Positions 25,501 to 34,505 of a stretch of DNA of 64,000 nt are shown here, piece after piece (positions within the stretch are counted from its first letter, which is position 1; each line of letters starts with the position of its first letter). The notes under the pieces were generated by a model. It did not search any database, was not told the origin of the DNA, and was given only the letters and a program-made list of their open reading frames with translations. This DNA comes from Roseiarcus sp963822215 (GTDB lineage: Bacteria > Pseudomonadota > Alphaproteobacteria > Rhizobiales > Beijerinckiaceae). A program made the position numbers and the translations under genes. Where the stretch lies: contig CAWGGX010000009.1 in assembly GCA_963822215.1 (NCBI GenBank), positions 372,001 through 436,000 on the forward strand. The letters are read 5' to 3'.

Positions 25501-25583
25501 GTCCTGAGCTTGTCGAAGGACGTTTCAGGGCGCACCAACGTTCCCACCCACTGGATCATCCTTCGACAAGCTCAGGATGACGA
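25501..25583. repeat. REP-like inverted repeat
   Basis: GTCCTGAGCTTGTCGAAGGA (plus C) around 25501-25521 is complementary to ATCCTTCGACAAGCTCAGGA around 25557-25576. This forms a long stem with a loop of about 35 bases. Repeats with this CTTCGACAAGCTCAGGA core are common as dispersed elements in proteobacteria. It sits between two genes on the same strand. Confidence 0.8.
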
Positions 25584-25618
25584 AGGTGTTACGACAACGC
25601 CGCAAGCGGGGCGAAGGG

Positions 25619-26011
25619 TTATGTCTGCGGCCGCAATCTGTCGGCCGCTTTGACGAAGCGGCGGGCGTGGTCGAGAAGCTCGCCATCGGTCGGATGGTCG
25701 GCGCTTTCGACCGCCTCGACATGCGTCCGGATCTTCGGATGCTTTTCGGCCAAAAACCTGGCAAATCCGTCCTTCTCTTGCGCCGGACCGACGATCAGGA
25801 TCGCGCCGGCGTCGGCGATCGCCTCGGCGACCTTTTCGAAGAAGGCGCGGTCGTCGGCGATCCGGTGACCCGTCCGCTTTTCGCCGTGATGGATGTCGCG
25901 GACCGCGTGGTCGGGACGGATGACGGTCCTGTCTGATTCCTCGACGTTAAAGTGAAAGACGCGCGCCTGAGCGTGATCGATCCAGACGACAGCGTGGTAG
26001 TGGTCGGCCAT
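25619..26011 (-). CDS. eRF1-like 'translational machinery protein'
   Basis: A 130-residue protein with YHAVVWIDHAQARVFHFN at the start, ILIVGPAQEKDGFARFLAEK in the middle and VESADHPTDGELLDHARRF at the end. This is the pattern of the small eRF1-domain-3-like family annotated as translational machinery protein. It lacks peptide-release motifs, and its biochemical role is unproven. GGAG lies 7 nt before the ATG. Confidence 0.75.
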   Translation of the reverse strand: MADHYHAVVWIDHAQARVFHFNVEESDRTVIRPDHAVRDIHHGEKRTGHRIADDRAFFEKVAEAIADAGAILIVGPAQEKDGFARFLAEKHPKIRTHVEAVESADHPTDGELLDHARRFVKAADRLRPQT

Positions 26012-26149
26012 TGTGGGGCTCCGAATGCGAGGTTTCTCGACAAGTGTCCGCCTTGCGCCGGCCTCCTGTCGAGTCTTCCAACGCGCTGGCCGTCGCTTCG
26101 GTCTCAGCCGGGCCTATCCCCTCTCTCGCCGCTGCGATAAGAGGCGCGC

Positions 26150-27247
26150 ATGCGCAACGCCGCCAAACCCGAAGCGACGCCGGCCGCCGCCGCATCCGAA
26201 ACAGTCGCCCTCTACGAGATCGGCGAGGACGAGGTCGGGATGCGGCTCGACCGCTGGTTCCGCCGCCGTTTCCCCGACCTGCCCCAGTCTCACCTCAACA
26301 AGATCGTGCGCAAGGGCGAGGTGAGGGTGGCTGGCAAGCGGGCTGACGTCTCGATCCGGCTCGAGCTCGGCCAGACGGTGCGGGTGCCGCCGCTGCGGCT
26401 GCCGGCCGCGCCGGCGCCGGGCGAGAAGCGCGTCGACCCGGCGGACGCCGAGGCAATCCGGGCGATGACGCTCTACGAGGACAAGGACGTCATCGTCCTG
26501 AACAAGCCCTACGGGCTCGCGGTGCAGGGCGGCTCGGGCACCAAGCGCCACATCGACGGCATGCTCGAGGCGCTCGCGGCCAAGGACGGGACGCGGCCGG
26601 TGCTGGTCCATCGGCTCGACCGCGACACGTCGGGGGTGCTCCTGCTGGCGAAATCGCGCAAGATGGCGGCCGAACTCGGCGAGATTTTCCGCTCACGCCA
26701 AGCCAAGAAGATCTATTGGGCGCTGGTCGAGGGCGTGCCGAAACCGGCGCAAGGGCGCATCTCGATGTTCCTTGCCAAGGGCGAGGCGATGGGCGACGAG
26801 CGCGGGGCGAAGGCGGCGGGCAGGGCGGACCTGGAACGAATGCGGGTGGCCAAGCACGGGGACCCCGACGCCCAGCATTCGCTGACCCTCTACGCCGTGG
26901 TCGACAAGGTGACGCCGCGGCTTGCCTGGCTGTCGATGCGGCCGATCACCGGCCGCACCCACCAGCTCCGCGCCCATTGCGAGGCGATCGGCCATCCGAT
27001 CGTCGGCGACCCGAAATACAACCGCAAGGCGGCCAACGACCCCGCCCGCAGCGACCCGCTGCGCGCCGTGCCGCCGGGGATCGAGCCCAAGCTGCATCTG
27101 CTCGCCCGCCGGCTGATCCTGCCGCATCCGCGCGGCGGCGTTATCGACGTGACCGCGCCGCTGCCGGAGCACATGAAAGCGAGCTTCGCCATGTTCGGCT
27201 TCGAGCCGCCCGCGCACGACCCGATCGAGGACGCGCCCGATGCGTAA
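26150..27247 (+). CDS. RluA-family 23S rRNA pseudouridine synthase
   Basis: A 365-residue enzyme. The N-terminal S4 RNA-binding domain is MRLDRWFRRRFPDLPQSHLN with KGEVRVAGKRA. The catalytic pseudouridine-synthase domain holds the Asp motif VHRLDRDTSGVLLLAK, then PITGRTHQLRAHCEAIGHPI. It is probably an RluC-type enzyme. The final eight bases overlap the start of atp12, a conserved alphaproteobacterial arrangement. GAGG lies 5 nt before the ATG. Confidence 0.92.
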   Translation: MRNAAKPEATPAAAASETVALYEIGEDEVGMRLDRWFRRRFPDLPQSHLNKIVRKGEVRVAGKRADVSIRLELGQTVRVPPLRLPAAPAPGEKRVDPADAEAIRAMTLYEDKDVIVLNKPYGLAVQGGSGTKRHIDGMLEALAAKDGTRPVLVHRLDRDTSGVLLLAKSRKMAAELGEIFRSRQAKKIYWALVEGVPKPAQGRISMFLAKGEAMGDERGAKAAGRADLERMRVAKHGDPDAQHSLTLYAVVDKVTPRLAWLSMRPITGRTHQLRAHCEAIGHPIVGDPKYNRKAANDPARSDPLRAVPPGIEPKLHLLARRLILPHPRGGVIDVTAPLPEHMKASFAMFGFEPPAHDPIEDAPDA

Positions 27248-28007
27248 CAACCTGCCCGGCGATCCGATGCGGGCGGCCCAAGCGGGCATGCGCCCGGCGC
27301 CGATCAAACGGTTCTACACGACAGCGGACGTCCGCGAGGCGGACGGCCTGCACACGCTGACGCTCGACGGGCGGCCGGCGCGCACGCCGGGCAAGCGGCC
27401 GCTCGCCGCGCGACGCCGCGCGGTGATGCGGAAAGTCGCGGACGAATGGGCGCGGCAGGGCGAGACGGTCGACCCGTCCGAAATGCCGCTGACGCGGCTC
27501 GTCAATTCCGCCGTCGACGGCGTCGCCGAGACGATGGAGGAGACGCGGGCCGAGATCGTCCGCTACGCCGGCTCGGACCTCCTCTGCTATCGCGCCGAGG
27601 CGCCGGAATCGCTTGCCGAGCGGCAGCGCTTGGCCTTCGATCCCGTGCTCGACTGGGCGGCGGAGGCGCTCGGGGCGCGGTTCGCTCTCTCCGCCGGGAT
27701 CATCCATGTCGAGCAGCCGGCTGAGGCGATCGAGGCCGTCCGCGCAGCCGTCGCCGCGTTCGACGATCCGGTGGCGCTGGCCGCGCTCAGCGTGGTCACT
27801 ACGCTCACCGGCTCCGCCGTGCTGGCGCTTGCGGTGGCGCGCGGCCGCCTCACGGCGGCGGAGGCGTGGCGCATCGCGCATATCGATGAGGATTTTCAGA
27901 TCGAGCGCTGGGGCGCTGACGACGAGGCGATGGCGCGGCGGGCGGCGCGCTGGCGCGAGATGGAGGCGGCGGCGGACGCGCTCGAGGCGGCGATCCGCGC
28001 GCCCTGA
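27240..28007 (+). CDS. ATP12-family F1-ATPase assembly chaperone
   Basis: A 255-residue ATP12 homologue, which in mitochondria and alphaproteobacteria helps assemble the F1 alpha subunit. Visible blocks are IKRFYTTADVREADG, LDGRPARTPGKRPLA, EWARQGETVDPSEMPLTRLV, YAGSDLLCYRAEAPE and AEAWRIAHIDEDFQIERWG. It overlaps the pseudouridine-synthase gene by eight bases. Its 3' end is partly duplicated about 355 bp downstream (28244-28333). Confidence 0.92.
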   Translation: MRNNLPGDPMRAAQAGMRPAPIKRFYTTADVREADGLHTLTLDGRPARTPGKRPLAARRRAVMRKVADEWARQGETVDPSEMPLTRLVNSAVDGVAETMEETRAEIVRYAGSDLLCYRAEAPESLAERQRLAFDPVLDWAAEALGARFALSAGIIHVEQPAEAIEAVRAAVAAFDDPVALAALSVVTTLTGSAVLALAVARGRLTAAEAWRIAHIDEDFQIERWGADDEAMARRAARWREMEAAADALEAAIRAP

Positions 28008-28243
28008 AGCCAGGCGCCTGCGCGCGCAGGCGCCGGCCGGCGCGTCTGTGGCAGCCCGTTGGAATGGCACCCCGAGGCGCGCAAACGGCGGCGCGCCATC
28101 CTCCCAGTCGTCGCGCCGCCGCCGTTCCTGTCGGCGGGTTTCACGCCTTTCCGGAACGGGACAGCGCATGGGCCAGCGCGGCTTTCGGGAGTTTGGCCGC
28201 TGAATTAAGCCTTCTCAAGGAAACGCCGCGCGTCTGCCAAATC

Positions 28244-28333
28244 GACAAGGATTCTTAGATCGAGCGCTGGGGCGCCCACGAGGGGCGATGGCGCGGCGGG
28301 CGGCGCGCTGGCGCAAAATGGTGGCGGCGGCAT
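28244..28333 (+). repeat. Partial duplication of the atp12 3' end
   Basis: GATCGAGCGCTGGGGCGC, then GCGATGGCGCGGCGGGCGGC and GCGCTGGCGC, occur both inside atp12 (27885-27975) and here, with a few changes and a small deletion. The copy is untranslated. The rest of 28008-28526 contains no gene; an AT-rich stretch at 28415-28450 may be the promoter of the PEP-CTERM gene. Confidence 0.8.
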
Positions 28334-28526
28334 TGATGTTCCAAGCCTATTCCTAAGGGTAACCGCCGATCACGCAAACGTGAGCAAAGCTCTGCCCAGG
28401 CTAAGCGTCGGTGTCCTAAAAAGTTTATAAGGTTAACATATTGTTTTCCCGTTGCACGGGCTGGCCAGGCGCCGTGTGAATGTCAGGCGCTCTGCTTGCG
28501 GCTGCTCGTTGCGAAGGAGGGTGATT

Positions 28527-29237
28527 ATGATTTCCAAAACAACAACAACGATCGCAGGGGCTTTGCTGACGTTCCCGTTTCTTGCGTGCGCTCCGGCATC
28601 GGCGGCAACGACGACGACGGTCATCGGCGCGCCGGCGACCGGCGTGAACTACATCCCGTTCGGAAGCGTGGCCGGATATCCGGAATACCAGCAGGTGTAC
28701 GCGTCCAAAGACTTTTCGAGCGTTGCGATCGGGGGCGTCGTCACGATTGACGATCTCGAGTTCTACGCGGATGACGAGAGTGGAGTTCCCAACACGGGCG
28801 TGATCAAATTCACGCTTTCCACCACCTCGAAGTCCGTCAACGGCCTCAGCACGAACCTCTCGCAGAACTTCGGTTCCACCAAGACGGTTGTCTATAACGC
28901 GAAGCTCAGCGCTGTCGATAACGGCGTGCTCACCATCGCCCTGTCGACGCCGTTCAGCTACGATCAGGCTGACGGCAATCTGCTGATCGACATCGATGAA
29001 AAGACTCCCTACACCGGCGGCCCGGGTTTCGAGTACAACGGCGCCTCCGGCGGCGACTTCAGTCGGGCGTATTCGGGCATGACCATTCCCGTCTCGAACA
29101 ACTCAGGCCTCGTGACCGGCTTCACCGTCGTCGCCGTTCCCGAGCCGTCGACCTGGGCCATGATGGTCCTGGGCTTCGCCGGCCTCGGCTTCGCCGGCTA
29201 TCGCGCCTCGCGGCGTGCGACGGCGGCGGCTGTGTGA
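28527..29237 (+). CDS. PEP-CTERM sorting-domain protein
   Basis: A 236-residue exported protein. It has a signal peptide (TIAGALLTFPFLACAPASA) and a Ser/Thr-rich beta domain (IDDLEFYADDESG, IKFTLSTTSKSVNG). The C-terminal signal is VPEPSTWAMMVLGFAGLGFA followed by basic residues: PEPxxWAM motif, hydrophobic helix, then RASRR. Such proteins are anchored or processed by exosortase/EPS systems. AAGGAGG lies 6 nt before the ATG at 28527. No exosortase is in the window. Confidence 0.92.
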   Translation: MISKTTTTIAGALLTFPFLACAPASAATTTTVIGAPATGVNYIPFGSVAGYPEYQQVYASKDFSSVAIGGVVTIDDLEFYADDESGVPNTGVIKFTLSTTSKSVNGLSTNLSQNFGSTKTVVYNAKLSAVDNGVLTIALSTPFSYDQADGNLLIDIDEKTPYTGGPGFEYNGASGGDFSRAYSGMTIPVSNNSGLVTGFTVVAVPEPSTWAMMVLGFAGLGFAGYRASRRATAAAV

Positions 29238-29272
29238 CCCTGCGACCTCGAGACCCTGCAAAACCCTCGGAG

Positions 29273-29313
29273 GGCGCCTGTCTCGGGCGCCTTTGGGCGG
29301 CGGCACGCCGCCC
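29273..29313 (+). terminator. Possible terminator hairpins after the PEP-CTERM gene
   Basis: A short GGCGCC/GGCGCC stem followed by TTT, then a stronger GGGCGGCGG-CA-CGCCGCCC stem, lie 35-75 bp after the stop. The T-tract is weak. The remaining spacer to 29693 shows no gene. Confidence 0.4.
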
Positions 29314-29693
29314 TCCGATGACGACGGCGGCTCCCCTCCGGAGAAGCAGGCGGGCCTTGTCTTTCTGGAATGGATGATGTCGGGTCGGTCCCGGCGCCGA
29401 GTCCGTCCAGATCCCTGGCAAATTTTCCCTGTTCACTCGATCCAACCCCTTGAAAGGGCTCAAAACGGCAATGGGCTGCTCTTGCAAAGAGTTGGCATAA
29501 ACAAGGGTTTGAGTTGGCATGGACTTGGCGCCGGCGCCGCATGCGCTTGGCGCCGGCTTGGTTCACCTTGCCGTTTCGCCCTCAGGGCGACCTTGCCGGT
29601 CGTCATGCGAATGTCGAACGCCGACGCCGTTCCGACGCCGCGCGTGTCGTGCTAATCCAGACCCGACCGAGGGTCCTGGAGCCAAGAAGTCCC

Positions 29694-31226
29694 GTGAAGA
29701 ACATTCTCGTCCGTCTCGACGCCCGTCGCGCCCGCGCTCGCCTGGGGGGCGGCGAGCAGCGCATCGCGGCGCAGCACGCCAAAGGCAAGCTCACGGCGCG
29801 CGAGCGCATCGAGCTCCTGCTCGATCACGACTCCTTTGAGGAGTTCGACATGTTCGTCCAGCACCGGTGCGACGACTTCGGCATGGAAGCGACCAAGATT
29901 CCCGGCGACGGGGTGGTGACCGGCTGGGGCACGGTCAACGGCCGCACTGTCTATGTTTTCGCCAAGGATTTCACGGTCTTCGGCGGGTCGCTGAGCGAAG
30001 CGCACGCGCAGAAGATCACCAAGATCCAGGACATGGCGGTCAAGAACCGCGCCCCGATCGTCGGTCTTTTCGACGCCGGCGGGGCTCGCATCCAGGAGGG
30101 GGTCGCGGCGCTCGGCGGCTATGGCGACGTGTTTCAGCGTAACGTGCTGGCCTCCGGGGTGATCCCGCAGATTTCGCTGATCATGGGCCCCTGCGCCGGC
30201 GGCGACGTCTATTCGCCGGCGATGACCGACTTCATCTTCATGGTGCGCGACACGAGCTACATGTTCGTCACCGGCCCGGACGTGGTGAAGACGGTGACCA
30301 ACGAGACGGTGACCGCCGAGGAGCTCGGCGGCGCGCAGGTGCACACGACCAAGTCCTCGATCGCCGACCGCGCCTACGACAATGACGTTGAGGCGCTGTT
30401 GCAGATGCGCCGGCTGATCGACTTCCTGCCCGCCTCCAACCTCGAGAAGCCGCCGGTGCTGCCGAGTTTCGACAGTCCGGACCGCATGGATATGTCGCTC
30501 GATACGCTGGTGCCGGACAACCCGAACAAGCCCTACGACATCAAGGAATTGATCCTGAAGATCGCCGACGAGGGCGATTTCTTCGAGATCCAGGAAGCGC
30601 ACGCGAAAAACATCGTCACCGGCTTCATCCGCATCGAGGGAACGACGGTCGGCATCGTGGCCAACCAGCCGCTGGCGCTGGCGGGCGTGCTGGACTCCGA
30701 CGCTTCGCGGAAAGGGGCGCGGTTCGTCCGCTTTTGCGACTGCTTCAACATCCCGATCGTGACCTTCGTCGACGTCCCGGGCTTCCTGCCGGGAACGGCG
30801 CAGGAATACGGCGGGCTGATCAAGCACGGCGCGAAGCTCCTGTTCGCCTTCGCCGAGGCGACCGTGCCGAAGGTGACCGTCATCACCCGCAAGGCCTTCG
30901 GCGGCGCCTACGACGTCATGTCGTCCAAGCACTTGCGCGGGGACATCAACCTGGCCTGGCCGACGGCGCAGATCGCCGTCATGGGCGCCAAGGGCGCGGT
31001 TGAGATCATCTTCAGGTCCGACATCAGCAATCCGGGCGTCATCGCCGAAAAGACGCAGGAATACGAGGAAACCTTCCTGTCCCCCTTCATCGCCGCCGAG
31101 CGCGGCTACATCGACGAGGTGATCATGCCGCATTCGACGCGGCGGCGCCTGTCGCGCGTGCTCAACATGCTGCGCAACAAGAAGCTCGAAAATCCCTGGA
31201 AGAAGCACGAAAACATCCCACTGTGA
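29694..31226 (+). CDS. pccB: Acyl-CoA carboxylase beta subunit (propionyl-CoA carboxylase type)
   Basis: A 510-residue carboxyltransferase subunit that moves CO2 from carboxybiotin to propionyl-CoA. Visible blocks are GKLTARERIELLLDHDSFEE, VVTGWGTVNGRTVYVFAKDF, GLFDAGGARIQEGVAALGGY, MGPCAGGDVYSPAMTDF, VDVPGFLPGTAQEYGGLIKH and ITRKAFGGAYDVMSSKH. I start at GTG 29694 (KNILVRLDARRARARLGGG), which matches the family; the frame continues upstream without conservation. The biotin-carrying alpha subunit is not adjacent. Confidence 0.92.
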   Translation: MKNILVRLDARRARARLGGGEQRIAAQHAKGKLTARERIELLLDHDSFEEFDMFVQHRCDDFGMEATKIPGDGVVTGWGTVNGRTVYVFAKDFTVFGGSLSEAHAQKITKIQDMAVKNRAPIVGLFDAGGARIQEGVAALGGYGDVFQRNVLASGVIPQISLIMGPCAGGDVYSPAMTDFIFMVRDTSYMFVTGPDVVKTVTNETVTAEELGGAQVHTTKSSIADRAYDNDVEALLQMRRLIDFLPASNLEKPPVLPSFDSPDRMDMSLDTLVPDNPNKPYDIKELILKIADEGDFFEIQEAHAKNIVTGFIRIEGTTVGIVANQPLALAGVLDSDASRKGARFVRFCDCFNIPIVTFVDVPGFLPGTAQEYGGLIKHGAKLLFAFAEATVPKVTVITRKAFGGAYDVMSSKHLRGDINLAWPTAQIAVMGAKGAVEIIFRSDISNPGVIAEKTQEYEETFLSPFIAAERGYIDEVIMPHSTRRRLSRVLNMLRNKKLENPWKKHENIPL

Positions 31227-31322
31227 GGGTGGAAAGCGGCCTTGGCCGCGCGCCGCCCTAGGTCAGCGGCGCGGAGCGCGGCGTGAGGACTGGCGTCGAC
31301 TTGGACGACTTGGCGGCGACCG

Positions 31323-31865
31323 ATGCGCGCACTGCGGGACGAACGACCGTTAGCGGATCTGCGGGCTTGGGACAGGGCGCGGACGACCTGGCGGCTCGCT
31401 CGGACGCCTGCGATCGCCGTCATACTCGCGTTCGCCGGTCTTCCCGGCGCCACCCGCGCCGAGGCGCCGGTCCTGAGCCTCGAGTTGAAGCCGGGGCAGG
31501 CGCTGACGTTCGCGGCGACCGTCACGGACGGGCGCATCACGCTTGGCCCGGGACGGCTCGAGAAACCGGGGGCGGCCGCGCCGAAGGACGGCGAGGTGAG
31601 CGTCAGCGTGGTCAGGCAGGGGCTCTCGCCCTACGCTGCCTTAACGGCGACGGAAAAGACGTCCGCCCCGATCGATTTCGTCGCCACCGGCCTCATCGGC
31701 GACATCAAGATCGACGAGATCGTGGTGTGCGGGCGGCTCGAAGCGCCGGCGACAGCGCGGATCGCTTCGGGGGTCTGGCGTGTTTCGCTGAACAGCTTCA
31801 CCATTCGCCCGGGCGGCGAAGCGCCGCCGATGGCCGGCGAAGGAGGACTGGGATGCCCAAGGTGA
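31323..31865 (+). CDS. Hypothetical exported protein
   Basis: A 180-residue protein with an Arg-rich start and a hydrophobic segment TPAIAVILAFAGLPGATRA (signal peptide, cleavage near AEAP). The mature part is beta-rich, and a single Cys sits in IDEIVVCGRLEAP. No family was recognised. The last 13 bases overlap the next gene, suggesting co-translation. Confidence 0.6.
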   Translation: MRALRDERPLADLRAWDRARTTWRLARTPAIAVILAFAGLPGATRAEAPVLSLELKPGQALTFAATVTDGRITLGPGRLEKPGAAAPKDGEVSVSVVRQGLSPYAALTATEKTSAPIDFVATGLIGDIKIDEIVVCGRLEAPATARIASGVWRVSLNSFTIRPGGEAPPMAGEGGLGCPR

Positions 31866-32095
31866 CCTACCACATCATCGAACACGACGGCGGCTGGGCC
31901 TACCGCGCCGGCGACGTCATTTCGGAGACCTTTCCGAGCCACGATCTTGCTCGTGCTGCCGCCGAGCGGGCGGCGGCCGAACAACGTGTCGGCGGTGAGA
32001 CGGCAGACATTTCCTACGAGGACTCGCAGGGCCGCTGGCATGTCGAGACGGCGAAGGGCGGCGACCGGCCGGACACCGACGTCGAGGAGGGGTGA
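31853..32095 (+). CDS. DUF2188-like small protein
   Basis: An 80-residue protein, VTYHIIEHDGGWAYRAGDVI through SQGRWHVETAKGGDRPDTDV. The GGWAYR block and the terminal WHxE...DRPxTDVE fit DUF2188. The function is unknown. AAGGAGG lies 6 nt before the ATG, and the gene overlaps the previous one by 13 bases. Confidence 0.8.
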   Translation: MPKVTYHIIEHDGGWAYRAGDVISETFPSHDLARAAAERAAAEQRVGGETADISYEDSQGRWHVETAKGGDRPDTDVEEG

Positions 32096-32385
32096 GGTCC
32101 GGCGCGGCGGGCGCGCCCTGGCGTCGTCCGTCGCGGCGCGCTTCCGGCGCGATTTGCCGGCTTTCCTCCTTGCTCCGGCCGGTCTTTTTGTGCTAGCGGC
32201 TGGCGCGCGCCGCGTGGGCTTCCCATATTGCGGCAAACCCCGGGCGTTCTGTCGCCGGCCCTTGCGCCGGCCCGCTTTTTGAGCGGTGAGAGGGTCGCGA
32301 GACCTTCCCGGCGAAAGGGCGCCTGATCGTCAACGCGAACCCAACCGCCGGCGCCGGTCCGAAACGGACCTCTTTAGGAGAACCA

Positions 32386-34110
32386 ATGTCGCAAACTCAA
32401 ACCCACGCGCCCTCGCGCGAGGACTTTACCGCGCTTCTCAACGAGACCTATGGCGATGAGGAGGCCTTCGAGGGCTCGGTCGTCAAGGGCCGCGTGGTCG
32501 CGATCGAAAAGGACATGGCCGTCATCGACGTCGGCCTGAAGACCGAGGGCCGCGTCGCCCTCAAGGAATTCACCAATCACGGCCGCGATCCGGCCCCCGG
32601 CGTGGGCGACGAAGTCGAGGTCTATCTCGAGCGGATCGAGAACGCGCTCGGCGAGGCCGTGCTATCGCGCGACAAGGCCCGCCGCGAGGAGAGCTGGGTC
32701 AAGCTCGAGCAGGCCTTCGAGAAGGGCGAGAAGGTCGAGGGAGTCATTTTCAACCAGGTCAAGGGCGGCTTCACCGTCGACCTTGACGGAGCGGTGGCCT
32801 TCCTGCCGCGCAGCCAGGTCGACATCCGGCCGGTGCGCGACGTCGCCCCGCTGATGAACGTTCCGCAGCCGTTCCAGATCCTCAAGATGGACCGCCGGCG
32901 CGGCAACATTGTCGTGTCGCGCCGCACTGTGCTCGAGGAGAGCCGGGCGGAGCAGCGCCACGAGATCGTCGCCAACCTCGCCGAGGGCCAGGTGGTCGAC
33001 GGCACCGTCAAGAACCTCACCGACTACGGCGCGTTCGTCGATCTCGGCGGCATCGACGGCCTCCTGCACGTCACCGACATTGCCTGGCGGCGCGTCAACC
33101 ATCCGAGCGAAGTGCTGACCATCGGCCAGCAGGTCAAGGTCCGGATCATCAAGATCAACCACGAGACCCACCGCATCTCGCTCGGCATGAAGCAGCTGCA
33201 GGAAGACCCGTGGTCGAACATCGAGACCCGCTACAGCGTCGGCCAGAAGCTGAAGGGCCGGGTGACGAACATCGCCGACTACGGCGCGTTCGTCGAGCTC
33301 GAGCCGGGCATCGAGGGACTGATCCACGTCTCCGAAATGTCCTGGACCAAGAAGAACGTCCATCCCGGCAAGATCGTTTCGACCAGCCAGGAGGTCGAGG
33401 TGCAGGTGCTCGAGGTCGACTCCGCCAAGCGCCGCATCTCGCTCGGCCTCAAGCAGACCCTGCAGAACCCGTGGGAGGCCTTCCTCGAGAAGCATCCGGT
33501 CGGTTCGGCGGTCGAGGGCGAGGTCAAGAACAAGACCGAGTTCGGCCTGTTCATCGGCCTCGACGGCGATGTCGACGGCATGGTCCACCTCTCCGACCTC
33601 GACTGGACGCGTCCGGGCGAGCAGGCGATCGAGGAATACAAGAAGGGCGACAAGGTGCACGCCAAGGTTCTCGACGTCGACGTCGAGAAGGAGCGCATTG
33701 CCATCGGCATCAAGCAACTCGCTTCCGACCCGTTCTCCGCCCGCAAGGTCGGCGAAGAGGGCGAGGGCGATCTGCGCAAGGGCGGCGTCGTGACCTGCGA
33801 GGTGATCGAGGTCAAGGACGGCGGCCTCGAAGTGAAGATCGCCGGCACGGATCTGACGACCTTCATCAAGCGCAGCGAGCTTGCCCGCGACCGCGGCGAC
33901 CAGCGCCCCGAGCGCTTCTCGGTCGGCGAGAAGGTGGACGCCCGCGTCATTCAGCTCGACCGGCGCGCCCACAAGATCGCCGTCTCGATCAAGGCGTTGG
34001 AAGTCGCCGAAGAGAAGGAGGCGATCGCCCAGTACGGCTCGGCCGACTCGGGCGCCTCGCTCGGCGACATCCTCGGCGCGGCGCTGAAGGCGCGCGAGCA
34101 GAAGAGGTAA
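32386..34110 (+). CDS. rpsA: 30S ribosomal protein S1
   Basis: A 574-residue S1 with six S1/OB repeats, for example VVAIEKDMAVIDVGLKTEGR (domain 1), KNLTDYGAFVDLGGIDGLLH (domain 3), TNIADYGAFVELEPGIEGLI (domain 4) and VKNKTEFGLFIGLDGDVDGM (domain 5). It anchors mRNA to the 30S subunit. TAGGAG lies 5 nt before the ATG. A Rho-independent terminator follows. A chimeric partial copy of this gene lies at 47990-49042 on the other strand. Confidence 0.96.
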   Translation: MSQTQTHAPSREDFTALLNETYGDEEAFEGSVVKGRVVAIEKDMAVIDVGLKTEGRVALKEFTNHGRDPAPGVGDEVEVYLERIENALGEAVLSRDKARREESWVKLEQAFEKGEKVEGVIFNQVKGGFTVDLDGAVAFLPRSQVDIRPVRDVAPLMNVPQPFQILKMDRRRGNIVVSRRTVLEESRAEQRHEIVANLAEGQVVDGTVKNLTDYGAFVDLGGIDGLLHVTDIAWRRVNHPSEVLTIGQQVKVRIIKINHETHRISLGMKQLQEDPWSNIETRYSVGQKLKGRVTNIADYGAFVELEPGIEGLIHVSEMSWTKKNVHPGKIVSTSQEVEVQVLEVDSAKRRISLGLKQTLQNPWEAFLEKHPVGSAVEGEVKNKTEFGLFIGLDGDVDGMVHLSDLDWTRPGEQAIEEYKKGDKVHAKVLDVDVEKERIAIGIKQLASDPFSARKVGEEGEGDLRKGGVVTCEVIEVKDGGLEVKIAGTDLTTFIKRSELARDRGDQRPERFSVGEKVDARVIQLDRRAHKIAVSIKALEVAEEKEAIAQYGSADSGASLGDILGAALKAREQKR

Positions 34111-34140
34111 ACGCACGCCCTCTTTGGGCGCAGGCGTTGA

Positions 34141-34171
34141 GGCCCGCGGGGAGCGATCCCCGCGGGCCTTT
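34141..34171 (+). terminator. Rho-independent terminator of rpsA
   Basis: GGCCCGCGGGGA - GCGA - TCCCCGCGGGCC forms a perfect 12-bp stem with a 4-base loop followed by TTT, 30 bp after the rpsA stop. Confidence 0.88.
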
Positions 34172-34245
34172 CGATTCCGGGCCGTTGAGAATGGCTCGGA
34201 CATCCGGGCGCCGGGCGCCGATGCTTTGGCCGAGCAAAAAGTTCC

Positions 34246-34303
34246 CGGGCGCGAATTCAACCTTTTCAAGGCTTTGCGGCGGATTTTCCGGGCGCTCGTC
34301 GCA
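34246..34303. repeat. Dispersed short repeat, copy near rpsA
   Basis: The core AACCTTTTCAAGGCTTTGCG with GCGGATTTTCCGGGCG matches 61379-61433 at most positions over about 50 bp. A weaker copy is at 12815-12865. Two of the three copies lie 80-200 bp from the longer 3' element, so the two repeat types may belong to one larger unit. Confidence 0.7.
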
Positions 34304-34382
34304 TGCCGGGAAACGTCCCTTCCCCCCGCTTGCGCGTCTGCCCGGTCGCGAGACTGGCGCCCTTTCAGCCGAGGGTTGTCGC

Positions 34383-34505
34383 GATTTCCGTTTCCTTCAA
34401 TTCGCTTCCAAAAGCTTCACTTTCTTTCCGCGGGGGCGTTCAAAAAGCTTCCATTTCTTTCCAAAAGTTGCAAGAAATTTCCCGGAATCGGGACTTATCA
34501 AGGGC
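34383..34505 (-). repeat. Dispersed 3' element, copy C
   Basis: It aligns with copies A and B. On the plus strand it has TTCCGTTTCCTTCAATTCGC, CTTCACTTTCTTTCCGCGGG, TTCCAAAAGTTGCAAGAAAT and CGGGACTTATCAAGGGCTTA. The last TTA is the complement of the stop codon of the HTH gene that starts at 35324, so this element is its 3' untranslated region. Confidence 0.8.

Noticed and set aside
29652..31208. A 518-codon minus-strand frame opposite pccB
   Set aside because: Full overlap with a well-conserved carboxyltransferase. The antisense product is His/Arg/Val-rich noise.
32662..34269. A 535-codon minus-strand frame opposite rpsA
   Set aside because: rpsA is certain and the antisense frame has no domain. 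It only reflects codon-position GC bias.
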